A stretch of DNA of 23,560 bases from an uncultured Collinsella sp. (GCA_902494565.1 CABUTN010000033.1:1-23560); one strand, 5' to 3'; counted from the stretch's first letter, positions 14,932 through 23,090 are shown. A program made the numbers and translations. The notes: generated by a model not told the origin, from the sequence alone.

Positions 14932-14970
14932 CCAAAAAGAAAGCCCCCGCGCTGCATGAGCGACGGGGGC
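14932..14970 (-). terminator. Attenuator-type intrinsic terminator upstream of rplJ
   Basis: On the minus strand GCCCCCG pairs with CGGGGGC, with an inner CGCT/AGCG stem, followed by TTTCTTTTTGG. It sits between the L10 leader element and the rplJ start, so it can stop transcription before the gene. This matches attenuation control known for rplJL in Gram-positive bacteria. Confidence 0.8.
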
Positions 14971-15062
14971 GAGAAGACATATCTACTCGACCACCTCGGC
15001 TGGCGGGATGTCCCATTAAGCTCGCGGGTAAGACCCGTTTGCGCCGGCTGTCTCTGGCAGCG
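14971..15062 (-). promoter_or_regulatory. L10 leader RNA element
   Basis: The minus-strand RNA contains AGACAGCCGGCG, a GC-rich hairpin, CTTAAT, and then CGCCAGCCGAGGTG. These match in order the conserved pieces of the ribosomal L10 leader (Rfam L10_leader type) bound by the L10-L12 complex. It lies directly upstream of an intrinsic terminator and about 100 nt before rplJ. Confidence 0.75.
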
Positions 15063-15082
15063 GATTCGTGCGTGAACCGAAA

Positions 15083-15113
15083 ATATTATGGCGGGGACCC
15101 CGGCGTCGGTCAA
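15083..15113 (-). promoter_or_regulatory. Predicted promoter of rplJ-rplL
   Basis: On the minus strand TTGACC (15108-15113) and TAATAT (15083-15088) are 19 bp apart. The spacing is long but both boxes are good, and an AT-rich patch stands out in GC-rich DNA. The predicted start near 15075 would just include the L10 leader. The -35 box lies inside the outer arm of the 224-bp palindrome. Confidence 0.55.
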
Positions 15114-15325
15114 CGGAAAACCGGGCTGCACACAATTCCACCATCCGGCACGCGCCGCCGAAGGCCAGGCGCAAGGTTTCCGCTCGGTCAGGTCCTGGGC
15201 TCGCTCGGAAAGCACATTAAGTGCTTTCCGGCTCGTGCGGAATCTACGGAAACCTTGCGCCTGGCCTTCGGCGGCGCGTGCCTGCGTCAACTATGGGGCA
15301 GCCCGGTTTTACGTTGGCTGACGCC
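15102..15325. repeat. 224-bp nested palindrome
   Basis: There are three nested arm pairs. The outer pair is 15102-15129 with 15298-15325 (28 bp, 3 mismatches). The middle pair is 15148-15182 with 15247-15281 (35 bp, perfect). The inner pair is 15206-15215 with 15221-15230 (CGGAAAGCAC, perfect, ATTAA loop). It lies between the aminotransferase and the rplJ leader and includes the rplJ -35 box. Confidence 0.9.
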
Positions 15326-15375
15326 CCCACGCATAACCCTTATGTCGGTGGGCTGATGTGTTGCATCCCTGAGGG

Positions 15376-16512
15376 CTACAAGGTTGAAATGAAGGTGGAC
15401 AGGCGGCGGAGGCCTTCGTCCAGGTTTTCGTCGGAGACGCAGTAGCTGAGGCGGATGTGGCCTTCGGTTCCGAAACAGTCGCCCGGGACTAGGGCTACGT
15501 TTGCCTCTTTGATAGCTTTGATGCAGAAGTCTTCGCTGGTTAGGCCGAACTTTTTGATGCTCGGGAAAGTGTAGAAGGCTCCTGCGGGCTCTACTGCGTC
15601 GAGGCCCATGGCGTTTAAGGCTGCGAGCACGCGTTCGCGGCGGGCTCGGTAGACTTTGAGCATGGGGGTTGGGTCGACGGTCAGGGCTCGGGCTGCGGCG
15701 TCCATTTCGAAGGAGACAGCACTCGATACTAGGTATTGGTGGGCTTTTGCGATCTCGGCGATGACGGGGGCTGCCGCTGCGAGCCAGCCCAAACGCCAGC
15801 CGGTCATGGCCCAGGGCTTGGAAAAGCTCTCAATAACTACCGTCTGATCGCGAAGCTCCGGGTGGCGCTGGGTAAAGCGCTCGTAGCCACCCACATAAAC
15901 CAAGCGGTTGTATACGTCGTCGCAGACCACGTAGATGCCCGCCTGCTCCGCCACGCGCGCCACGGCGTCGAGCGAAGCCGCGTTGAGGATACAGCCCGTA
16001 GGATTGTTGGGCGAGCAGATGACGATGGCCTTGGTCGCCGGCGTCACGCAGGCACGAAGCGCCTCCTCATCAATCTGGAATTGCGCAGGCTCCGTATCCA
16101 AAAAGACCGCTTTGGCGTGGTTGGCCACGACGATGCTCTCGTACAGGCCAAAGGCCGGCGTGGGGATGATGACCTCGTCGCCGGGGTTGAGCATAGCCAT
16201 GAATGTTGCCGACAGGGCCTCGGTCGCGCCGTCGGTTAGGATGACCTCGTCAGCCGAAAACGTAAGGCCCGCGTCCCCCATGTAGGCAGATAACGCCTCA
16301 CGCAGGGCGGGGCGACCGTTGTTGGGCGGATAGTGCGTGTCACCGCGGTCCAGTGCGGCGGTCACCTCGGCACTAATCACATCGGGCGTGGGAAAATCGG
16401 GCTCGCCAAGCGCAAGCGCGATGCACCCCGGGTGCTGGGCGGCGAGCGCGTTGATCCGGCGGATACCGGAGGGCTTGAGCGTGGCAAGCGAGGTATTCAT
16501 GGGCAGACGCAT
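15376..16512 (-). CDS. Pyridoxal-phosphate aminotransferase, class I/II
   Basis: This is a cytoplasmic fold-type I aminotransferase of the aspartate/aromatic (AspC/PatA-like) group, which moves an amino group between an amino acid and a 2-oxo acid. It is 378 residues. YPPNNG at 61-66, SPNNPTG at 167-173, CDDVYNR at 197-203 and the Schiff-base lysine Lys232 in SFSKPWAMTGWRLGW are all visible, and Arg354 in GHIRLSYC is the carboxylate-binding arginine. The ATG at 16510-16512 has AAAGGA about five nucleotides upstream. An internal ATG four codons later is less well placed. Substrate cannot be assigned. The gene stands alone, divergent from the next gene, with no obvious terminator other than the palindrome downstream. 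Confidence 0.9.
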   Translation of the reverse strand: MRLPMNTSLATLKPSGIRRINALAAQHPGCIALALGEPDFPTPDVISAEVTAALDRGDTHYPPNNGRPALREALSAYMGDAGLTFSADEVILTDGATEALSATFMAMLNPGDEVIIPTPAFGLYESIVVANHAKAVFLDTEPAQFQIDEEALRACVTPATKAIVICSPNNPTGCILNAASLDAVARVAEQAGIYVVCDDVYNRLVYVGGYERFTQRHPELRDQTVVIESFSKPWAMTGWRLGWLAAAAPVIAEIAKAHQYLVSSAVSFEMDAAARALTVDPTPMLKVYRARRERVLAALNAMGLDAVEPAGAFYTFPSIKKFGLTSEDFCIKAIKEANVALVPGDCFGTEGHIRLSYCVSDENLDEGLRRLSTFISTL

Positions 16513-16605
16513 GGCGTTCCTTTCGTAAGGGTTGCACTAGGATAGCGCGGCGGGGCGCCACCAGACGGTGTAACCTAAACGGAAACGAGCCGGAAAGGAG
16601 ATGGC

Positions 16606-17262
16606 ATGGAGACGACCGCGCGCGGCGACGTACCAAAAACACTGCACACCGTTGCGTATATCAGTATTCCCAATAGCGCCGATCTTGATTTTTTGCTCTG
16701 GGACCTGCAGAATGCCATCGCTGCCTATGCTCAACTTTCCGGCACCGCACTCCCCCGCCCGGTCGACTTGAAGGCAAATGACGCCGGCAGCGTTGCCGAT
16801 GGCATCGTGCTGGCCATTGAAGATGTGGCTGACGATGAGACGTTGACAGCCATCGAGCAGGCGCTTGAGCGCTTTGGCGGTACGGGAACGCGCGTCTATG
16901 TCGCGATTCGAGCCGCACAAGAGGGCACTGAGCAGGCGCGTGGGACCGCCGTTCGCCTGCACAAGGCATGTGAGCGCCATGGCCAATTGTGGTGTGGCGG
17001 CGTTGCCATCTGCGCCGGCAGCGGCATTGCGGCGCTTCGTCGCTCTCCGCGCATGGGACTCTTGCGGCGACCGTTTTCTGAGGCCATGGACAAGCTCGTG
17101 GGCGCCGTTCGCATGGGATGTTCCGTCGAACACGCGCAAAAGCTCGGTGGTGCCGCAACGGGTGGCGTCGACACCGACGGCATGGTGCGCGCCACGTCTG
17201 CACTGCCCACACCGATCTGGCACGCCGTTATGAGGCATCTTGCCGAGCACTCAAACTGCTAA
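16606..17262 (+). CDS. Uncharacterised 218-residue protein, possibly flavodoxin-like
   Basis: I do not recognise the family with confidence. It is the only complete plus-strand gene in the window. The ATG has AAGGAG five nucleotides upstream. There is no signal peptide or membrane segment. The chain alternates short hydrophobic strands (TVAYISIP, GIVLAIED, RVYVAIRA, QLWCGGVAICAG) with helices, as in alpha/beta Rossmann or flavodoxin-type folds. The GGVAICAGSG stretch near 131-140 resembles glycine-rich turns of NAD(P)H-dependent FMN reductases, but a phosphate-binding loop near the N-terminus is not evident. It diverges from the aminotransferase and ends convergently on the glycosylase gene with overlapping stop codons. 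Confidence 0.75.
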   Translation: METTARGDVPKTLHTVAYISIPNSADLDFLLWDLQNAIAAYAQLSGTALPRPVDLKANDAGSVADGIVLAIEDVADDETLTAIEQALERFGGTGTRVYVAIRAAQEGTEQARGTAVRLHKACERHGQLWCGGVAICAGSGIAALRRSPRMGLLRRPFSEAMDKLVGAVRMGCSVEHAQKLGGAATGGVDTDGMVRATSALPTPIWHAVMRHLAEHSNC

Positions 17263-17828
17263 ATCGAAAAAGCCTGCCAATCAGCGGCGCCGCTCCACCG
17301 CTCAACAAGCCGCTCCAGGCGCCAGGCGGCATTGGCAGGACTTGTCGAGGGCAGGACGACGGCAGGCAACCCCGTCCGATCTTGCAAGTAGCGTTTGTAG
17401 AGTCGCCCTGCCGTACCGCCGTTACAGACAACGACCTCGATCGACGCGGCATCGGTAATGCGCTCGATATGTGCCGGCACAACGTTGCGGATGCTCGCGT
17501 CGCTCGAGCCCTTAATGTCGCAGCTCTCGATTGCATCCCACAGGGCCACGCCGCCGTTCAGCAGCATGGCCCGCTTGGCGGCAATGGAGGCATCGAGCAT
17601 CGCGGGCTCACCGCTTGCCAAAGGATCGCCCTCGTTGGGCGGAACAGGCACACCGAGGCACGCGGCCATCACGCGCCAAAAGCGATTCTGAGGGTTGCCG
17701 TAATAAAAGGCATTGGCGCGCGAAAGCACCGAGGGAAACGACCCCAGCACCAAAACGCGCGAGTGCTGGTCGAACACAGGCTCAAACCCATGCTCAATAT
17801 GTTGATAGCCCTCGTCAGACGCTGCCAT
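17259..17828 (-). CDS. DNA-deoxyinosine glycosylase (uracil-DNA glycosylase superfamily)
   Basis: This is a base-excision repair enzyme of the HDG family (uracil-DNA glycosylase family 6 type), which removes hypoxanthine formed by adenine deamination. It is 189 residues. Family blocks are HGFEPVF at 13-19, VLGSFPSVLS at 27-36, FYYGNPQNRFW at 41-51, the SCDIKGSSDASI stretch at 102-113, CNGGTAG at 135-141 and LPSTSPANA at 159-167. The ATG start is 3 nt after the GH13 stop, with only a weak GAGGG upstream, so it probably depends on translation of the upstream gene. Its TAG stop overlaps the stop of the plus-strand gene. The assignment rests on motif recall, and a related UDG-fold family is the main alternative. 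Confidence 0.85.
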   Translation of the reverse strand: MAASDEGYQHIEHGFEPVFDQHSRVLVLGSFPSVLSRANAFYYGNPQNRFWRVMAACLGVPVPPNEGDPLASGEPAMLDASIAAKRAMLLNGGVALWDAIESCDIKGSSDASIRNVVPAHIERITDAASIEVVVCNGGTAGRLYKRYLQDRTGLPAVVLPSTSPANAAWRLERLVERWSGAADWQAFSI

Positions 17829-17831
17829 GGC

Positions 17832-19208
17832 CTAGGCCCTCAGCAGATAACGCACCTCGTAGGGTGCAAGCTCAAGGGTGCCCGTCAGCTCGACCGTGGG
17901 CGCATCGTCGGCAAGCAGATCGACAAAGGAGCCGTTGAGCTCGCCGGTGCCAAAGGTGTAAGGCTCGTCCACGGCGTTCACCGCCACGAGCACCGTCGCA
18001 CCGTCACAAGCGCGTTCGAACAGCAGCTGCTTATTCTGGATCACCACGTTGCGATAGGCACCGTAGTTGAGAGCACGGGCAGCCGCGTCGTCGGCCGAGC
18101 GAAGGTGCGCAAGCTGCGTGATGAACGCCGTCAGCTCGTTGGGCGCAGGCTCATTGAGCGCAGGTCGCAGCGCCCAGTCGCCATCGGGGCCACCCTTTTC
18201 GCCGGCAATTCCCCACTCGCTGCCATAGTAGACGCACGGGATGCCCGGCATGCCAAAGAGCATGCCGTAGGCGGGACGCAGACACGACTTGTCGGTGAGG
18301 ATACTTGCCAGGCGCGGCACATCGTGGTTGTCGACAAACGACAGCAGATGTTTGCCGCGGTAGATGCACCACGGATCGCCGCCAAACTGGCGGTGCAGCG
18401 AATGGGCGATCTCGAACATGTTGACCGAGTTAAAGCTGGAGTACAGGCCCTTGTAGCACTCGTAGTTGGTGCAGGAGTCGAGCATCTCGTCGTTGACGAT
18501 TTGGTTGTAGTCGCCGTGGAGCGTCTCGCCGATCAGCACAAAGTCGGGCTTGAGCTCACGGGTAAAGGCGTGCAGGCGGCGCATAAAGTCGCGGTCGAGC
18601 ATATAGGCAACGTCCAGGCGCAGGCCGTCGACGCCAAAGACCTCGGCCCAGCGGCGCACGGACTCGAGCAGGTAATCGACCACAGCGGGATTTTGCAGGT
18701 TGAGCTTCACAAGCTCAAAATGGCCTTCCCAGCCCTCGTACCAAAAGCCATCGCCATAGCAGGAATCGCCGTCAAAGCTAATGTGGAACCAGTCCTTGTA
18801 CGGCGAGTCCCACTTGCGCTCCTGCACATCGCGGAAGGCCCAAAAACCGCGGCCGACGTGGTTGAAGACGGCATCGAGCACCACGCGGATGCCATGGGCA
18901 TGCAGCGTGTCGCATACGGCGGCAAAGTCGGCGTCCCCACCCAGGCGACGGTCGATATGGCGCAGGCTGCGTGTATCGTAGCTGTGGCTATCAGATTCGA
19001 GCGGTGGGTTGATGAGCACAGCGCCAACGCCGAGTTCCTGCATGTAGTCGGCCCACTTGGCGATTTTCATAATGGGAGCATCGGGGTTAGGAGCAACGTT
19101 GACGGCCTGGGCAAGCTCGTCCTCGGCAACGGGTGCGGCGTTTTCGCGCGGAGCCCCGCAAAAGCCCAGCGGATAGATCTGATAGAACGTCGTCTCGTAT
19201 GCCCACAT
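17832..19208 (-). CDS. Alpha-amylase family glycoside hydrolase (GH13)
   Basis: This is a GH13 glycosidase acting on alpha-glucans or maltodextrins. With no signal peptide or anchor it should be cytoplasmic. It is 458 residues and all four family regions are present: DAVFNH at 112-117, GLRLDVAY at 195-202 with nucleophile Asp199, GETLHG at 227-232 with acid/base Glu228, and FVDNHD at 291-296 with Asp296. The (beta/alpha)8 barrel is followed by a small C-terminal beta domain. There is no N-terminal carbohydrate module, unlike typical cyclomaltodextrinases. The exact specificity cannot be read from sequence. The ATG has GGGAGGT four nucleotides upstream. It leads a two-gene unit with the DNA glycosylase. 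Confidence 0.93.
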   Translation of the reverse strand: MWAYETTFYQIYPLGFCGAPRENAAPVAEDELAQAVNVAPNPDAPIMKIAKWADYMQELGVGAVLINPPLESDSHSYDTRSLRHIDRRLGGDADFAAVCDTLHAHGIRVVLDAVFNHVGRGFWAFRDVQERKWDSPYKDWFHISFDGDSCYGDGFWYEGWEGHFELVKLNLQNPAVVDYLLESVRRWAEVFGVDGLRLDVAYMLDRDFMRRLHAFTRELKPDFVLIGETLHGDYNQIVNDEMLDSCTNYECYKGLYSSFNSVNMFEIAHSLHRQFGGDPWCIYRGKHLLSFVDNHDVPRLASILTDKSCLRPAYGMLFGMPGIPCVYYGSEWGIAGEKGGPDGDWALRPALNEPAPNELTAFITQLAHLRSADDAAARALNYGAYRNVVIQNKQLLFERACDGATVLVAVNAVDEPYTFGTGELNGSFVDLLADDAPTVELTGTLELAPYEVRYLLRA

Positions 19209-19279
19209 AGCAACCTCCCGGTAAGCTCAACACAACGACATCCATTGTATGCCCAGCTTGTATCCTCTCCCCCAAAATA

Positions 19280-19346
19280 AGTTGCGGTGGAATAGTTCCT
19301 GTCTGGGCCTTCAGAAGCCTTAAACAGGAACTATTCCACCGCAACT
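19280..19346. repeat. Palindromic repeat, complete copy (23-bp arms)
   Basis: The arm at 19280-19302, beginning AGTTGCGGTGGAATAGTTCC, is perfectly complementary to 19324-19346, with a 21-nt centre. On the minus strand it is followed by TTATTTTG and lies 15 nt past the sotB stop, so it may serve as that gene's terminator. The same arm recurs at 23419-23440. Confidence 0.85.
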
Positions 19347-19361
19347 GATGAGGGGACGTGA

Positions 19362-20558
19362 TTAGGCGACGGGCTTGGCGCGGCGGATGGCCGGAAACAG
19401 CACGGTGATGGCGAGGATGACGCCCACGACGGCAATCGCCCCGCCCGCGAAGCCGATCCAAGCGATACCGGGACCCGAAACCACGGCGCCGCCGATTGCG
19501 GTGCCCGTGCCAATACCGAGGTTAAACAGGCCCGAGAAGATCGACATGGCGACGGCTGACGAATCTGCCGGCGTGTGCTTGATGAGCTCGGCCTGGAACG
19601 CCACATTGAAGGCCGTGGCGCAGCAGCCCCACAGTGCGCAGACGGCAAGCACTGTCACGAGCGACGATGCGGCCGGCCCCATGAGCAGCAGGGCCACCGG
19701 CACGCCGGAGAGCGTGATAGCAAGGAACGGAAAACGGTGCCCGTCGAACAGGCGGCTGAACAGCCAGCTGCCCACCAAGCCGGAACAGCCAAACGCCGTC
19801 AGCGTCATGGTGATGGCGCCCGCATCGTCGTGCGCGACCTGCGCCAGGAAGGGCTCGATATAGCTGTAGCTTGCGTAATAGCCGGTCGCCATGAAGACCG
19901 TGACTGCGTAGAGCGCGATGAGGAGCGGGTTCTTGAGCAGCTCGGGCAGCTGTTTGACGGTAAAGCGCTCACCCGCCGGCATGGCCGGGAACACCGCTGC
20001 CTGGTAGACGACCGCGATGGCTGAGAGGCCCCCGACCACGGCAAACGTCATGCGCCAGCCCACGGCCAAGCCAATGGCGCGACCGAGAGGCAGGCCAAAG
20101 ATCTGCGCGATGGACGAGCCCGTGGCGATCATGCTGATGGCGAGCGCGCCGTGGCGAGTGTCGACCAGGCGCGAGGCCATAATCGAGGCGACTGACCAGA
20201 ACACGGCATGTGCGCAAGCGACCACCAGGCGCGCGCAGACCAGGATGGGATAGGTCGGCGCCACAGCGGACAGGAACTGACCGAGCGAGAACACGGCCAG
20301 CACGCCCAGCAGCATCCGCTTGAACTCGAAGCGCGAGGCAAACACCATGAGCGGCAACGACAGCAGCATGACGCCCCAGGCATAGACCGAGATCATGATG
20401 CCAGCTTGGGCCTCGGTGAGCGAAAACGATGCAGCGATGTCGGTCAGCAGGCCGATGGGCATGAACTCCGACGTGTTGAACACGAACGCGCAGCAGGTGA
20501 GCCCGATGAGCGGGAGCCACTGCCTGAGCGTGATGCCGTCTTGCCTTGTCTGAGTCAT
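19362..20558 (-). CDS. sotB: MFS sugar efflux transporter, SotB-like
   Basis: This is a major facilitator transporter of the inner membrane, closest by eye to E. coli SotB (YdeA), which exports arabinose and other sugars by proton antiport. It is 398 residues with about 12 hydrophobic segments, starting near residue 11. Matching stretches include FNTSEFMPIGLLTDIAASF, VYAWGVMLLSLPLM, AHAVFWSV, GLPLGRAIGLAVGWRMTF and YASYSYIEPF. I place the start at the ATG 20556-20558, with TTGGAGA eight nucleotides upstream. The longer open frame to 20654 would span the promoter and the feoAB terminator hairpin. The gene lies between feoAB and the GH13 gene with its own promoter. A substrate cannot be fixed. 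Confidence 0.85.
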   Translation of the reverse strand: MTQTRQDGITLRQWLPLIGLTCCAFVFNTSEFMPIGLLTDIAASFSLTEAQAGIMISVYAWGVMLLSLPLMVFASRFEFKRMLLGVLAVFSLGQFLSAVAPTYPILVCARLVVACAHAVFWSVASIMASRLVDTRHGALAISMIATGSSIAQIFGLPLGRAIGLAVGWRMTFAVVGGLSAIAVVYQAAVFPAMPAGERFTVKQLPELLKNPLLIALYAVTVFMATGYYASYSYIEPFLAQVAHDDAGAITMTLTAFGCSGLVGSWLFSRLFDGHRFPFLAITLSGVPVALLLMGPAASSLVTVLAVCALWGCCATAFNVAFQAELIKHTPADSSAVAMSIFSGLFNLGIGTGTAIGGAVVSGPGIAWIGFAGGAIAVVGVILAITVLFPAIRRAKPVA

Positions 20559-20591
20559 ATATAACGTCTCCAATCGTTTTGAGCGGAGGCG

Positions 20592-20621
20592 ATTATATAG
20601 CAACGGCCCCGCATCCGTCAG
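20592..20621 (-). promoter_or_regulatory. Predicted promoter of the sotB-like gene
   Basis: On the minus strand a perfect TATAAT (20592-20597) has CTGACG (20616-20621) 18 bp upstream. The -35 box lies in the loop and the spacer in one stem arm of the hairpin at 20604-20637. Confidence 0.7.
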
Positions 20622-20637
20622 TACAGAAGCGGGGCCG
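20604..20637 (-). terminator. Hairpin after feoAB, overlapping the sotB promoter
   Basis: CGGCCCCGC and GCGGGGCCG form a perfect 9-bp stem with a 16-nt loop, 41 nt past the feoAB stop. On the minus strand it is followed by TTGCTATAT, a poor U-tract, so termination may be partial. Confidence 0.55.
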
Positions 20638-20678
20638 AAAACAATTCGATACACAGAGGTTGCGCCGTCAATTCATAA

Positions 20679-23039
20679 CTAAGCCAACCCCAGCAATATG
20701 CCCGCCGAATGCACGACAAACGCCACGATCCAGGCAACGGCGACCTGAAACGCGAACACGGCAACGGCGTAGCGCGCGCCCAGCTCGCTCTTGACGGCGC
20801 CGATGGCAGCCACGCAGGGCGGGTACAGCAGCGTAAAGACCAGGAACACGTAGGCGGTAAACGGCGAAAACATGGTCGACAGCGCCGCGGGCGACGTTGC
20901 GCCCAAAAGCACCGTGAGCGTCGAGATGACGCTCTCCTTGGCAATGAGTCCGGTGACGAGCGCCGTGGATGCGCGCCAGTCGCCAAAACCGAGCGGGGCC
21001 AACACCGGCGCGATGATGCTACCCAGACCGGCAAGCAGGCTTTGTGACTGGTCGGCGACCACGTTAAAGCGGATATCGAACGTCTGCAGGAACCAGATGA
21101 CCACCGTAGCGGCAAAGATAATGGTAAAGGCCTTGGTAATAAAGTCCTTGGCCTTATCCCATGCCAGCATCACCGTCGTCTTGACGCTCGGCAGGCGGTA
21201 ATTGGGGAGCTCCATGATAAACGGCACCGGGTCGCCCTTAAATGCCGTGCGGTTGAGCACCAGGGCGGCAATGCAGCCGACCACGATGCCGATCAGATAG
21301 AGCGAAACCATGGCGGGAACTGTCGCCTGCGGGAAAAACGCCCCGCACAGCAAGCCGTAAACCGGCAGCTTGGCCGAACAGCTCATAAACGGCGTGAGCA
21401 TGACCGTCATCTTGCGGTCGTGCTCGGATGGGAGCGTACGGGTCGACATGATAGCTGGCACGGTGCAGCCAAAACCGACGAGCATGGGCACGAAACTGCG
21501 GCCCGACAGGCCAAAGCGACGCAACACCTTATCCATGACAAAGGCCACGCGCGCCATGTATCCGGAGTCTTCCAGAATGGAGAGGAACAAGAAGAGCACG
21601 ACGATAATCGGCAGGAAGGTCAGCACGCTGCCCACACCCGTAAGTACGCCGTCGACAGCCAGTGAGCGCACCACGTCGTTGGTTCCGAATGCCTTGAGGC
21701 CCGCATCGGCCGAGGCGATGATGGCAGCGATACCGTCCTCCATGAGTCCCTGCAACGCCGCGCCAATCACGCCAAACGTCAGCCAAAAGACGAGGCCCAT
21801 GATCACCAGAAACGCCGGAATGGCTGTGTAACGACCTGTCAGGATGCGGTCAATCTTGACGGAGCGCACGTGCTCGCGGCTCTCGTGCGGCTTGACGACG
21901 CAACGCCCGCACACGTCGCCGATAAAGCTAAAGCGCATATCGGCCAGCGCGGACAGGCGGTCGGTGCCAGCCTCGCCCTCCATCTGGGTAATGATGTGCT
22001 CGATGGCGTCGAGCTCGTTGCGGTCCAGGTGAAGCGCCTCGGTTACCAGCTCGTCACCCTCAACCAGCTTGGTCGCCGCAAAACGCACGGGGATGTGCGC
22101 CGTCGCGGCATGGTCCTCGATAAGGTTGGCAATGCCGTGGATGCAGCGATGCAGCGCACCGCCGTCCGGACCGTCGGGCGCGCAAAAGTCCAGGCGACCA
22201 GGGCGCTCGCGGAACCGCGCCACGTGCAGGGCGTGGTCCACCAACTCGCCGATACCCTCGTTGCGGGCAGCGCTAATGGGGACAACGGGCACGCCCAACA
22301 GGCTCTCGAGCAGGTTGACGTCCACGGCGCCGCCGTTGGCGGTCACCTCGTCCATCATGTTGAGCGCGATGACCATGGGGCGGTCGAGCTCCATAAGCTG
22401 TAGCGTCAGGTACAGGTTGCGTTCGATATTGGTGGCGTCGATGATGTCGATGATGGCGTCGGGGTTTTCGTCAAGGATGAATTGACGGCTCACGATCTCT
22501 TCGCCCGTGTACGGCGACAGCGAATAGATGCCAGGCAGGTCGGTAACGCTTGCCTCGGGGTGGTTGCGGATGGTGCCATCTTTGCGGTCGACCGTCACGC
22601 CGGGAAAGTTACCGACGTGCTGGTTGGAGCCCGTCAGCTGGTTGAATAACGTGGTCTTGCCGCAGTTTTGGTTGCCGGCGAGGGCAAAGTGCAGCGGCGC
22701 GCCCTCGGGCACGGCCGTCTTTGCCGCACGGGGCGAATACGTCCCCTCGCCCAGGGCCGGATGCTCCGTCGTGCCGATTGCGGCGTTAGCGCGCGGACCC
22801 GTATCGGTGTCGTGAATACCCACGAGCTCGATGCGAGCGGCATCGTCCTTGCGCAGTGTCAACTCGTAGCCACGCAGGCGGATCTCGAGCGGATCGCCCA
22901 TGGGGGCGTACTTCATCATGGTGACTTCGGTGCCCGGCGTTAGACCCATGTCCAAAATATGCTGTCGGAGTGCCTGATCGTCCGATGCCACCGATGCGAC
23001 AACGGCGTCCTTTCCAATCTCGAGTGTATCGAGCTTCAC
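20679..23039 (-). CDS. feoB: FeoA-FeoB fusion, ferrous iron transporter
   Basis: This is a GTP-dependent Fe(II) uptake permease of the inner membrane with its FeoA partner fused at the N-terminus. It is 786 residues from the GTG at 23037-23039, which has GGAGG nine nucleotides upstream. The frame is open 40 codons further but without a binding site. The FeoA-like SH3 domain is at about 1-75, a linker at 76-115, then the G domain with G1 GNQNCGKTT (122-130, Gln and Cys where Pro and Ser are usual), FPGVTVDRK switch, DLPG at 167-170 and NMMD at 227-230. The membrane part begins near 405 and keeps ILEDSGYMAR (488-497), GFGCTVPAIM (522-531) and FMSCSAKLPVY (551-561). No FeoC is seen. Direct GGTTAGCC repeats upstream suggest iron regulation. 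Confidence 0.95.
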   Translation of the reverse strand: MKLDTLEIGKDAVVASVASDDQALRQHILDMGLTPGTEVTMMKYAPMGDPLEIRLRGYELTLRKDDAARIELVGIHDTDTGPRANAAIGTTEHPALGEGTYSPRAAKTAVPEGAPLHFALAGNQNCGKTTLFNQLTGSNQHVGNFPGVTVDRKDGTIRNHPEASVTDLPGIYSLSPYTGEEIVSRQFILDENPDAIIDIIDATNIERNLYLTLQLMELDRPMVIALNMMDEVTANGGAVDVNLLESLLGVPVVPISAARNEGIGELVDHALHVARFRERPGRLDFCAPDGPDGGALHRCIHGIANLIEDHAATAHIPVRFAATKLVEGDELVTEALHLDRNELDAIEHIITQMEGEAGTDRLSALADMRFSFIGDVCGRCVVKPHESREHVRSVKIDRILTGRYTAIPAFLVIMGLVFWLTFGVIGAALQGLMEDGIAAIIASADAGLKAFGTNDVVRSLAVDGVLTGVGSVLTFLPIIVVLFLFLSILEDSGYMARVAFVMDKVLRRFGLSGRSFVPMLVGFGCTVPAIMSTRTLPSEHDRKMTVMLTPFMSCSAKLPVYGLLCGAFFPQATVPAMVSLYLIGIVVGCIAALVLNRTAFKGDPVPFIMELPNYRLPSVKTTVMLAWDKAKDFITKAFTIIFAATVVIWFLQTFDIRFNVVADQSQSLLAGLGSIIAPVLAPLGFGDWRASTALVTGLIAKESVISTLTVLLGATSPAALSTMFSPFTAYVFLVFTLLYPPCVAAIGAVKSELGARYAVAVFAFQVAVAWIVAFVVHSAGILLGLA

Positions 23040-23090
23040 GTCCGTGTTCCTCCCCCGGCGCCCACAGGGCGTTGTATTTATGTTCACCAA

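Larger units (their letters stand above)
14869..15375. other. 507-bp non-coding region upstream of rplJ
   Basis: No gene is supported. From low to high coordinate it contains the rplJ ribosome binding site, an attenuator-like terminator (14932-14970), an L10 leader element (14971-15062), the rplJ promoter (15083-15113) and a nested palindrome (15102-15325). The last 50 bp before the aminotransferase stop show nothing notable. Confidence 0.7.

Noticed and set aside
14775..15290. 171-codon minus-strand frame upstream of rplJ
   Set aside because: It covers the L10 leader, attenuator and palindrome, and overlaps the rplJ start out of frame.
17118..19280. A 720-codon plus-strand frame opposite the GH13 and glycosylase genes
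   Set aside because: It overlaps three real genes, including the end of the plus-strand 218-residue gene, and has no recognisable domain.
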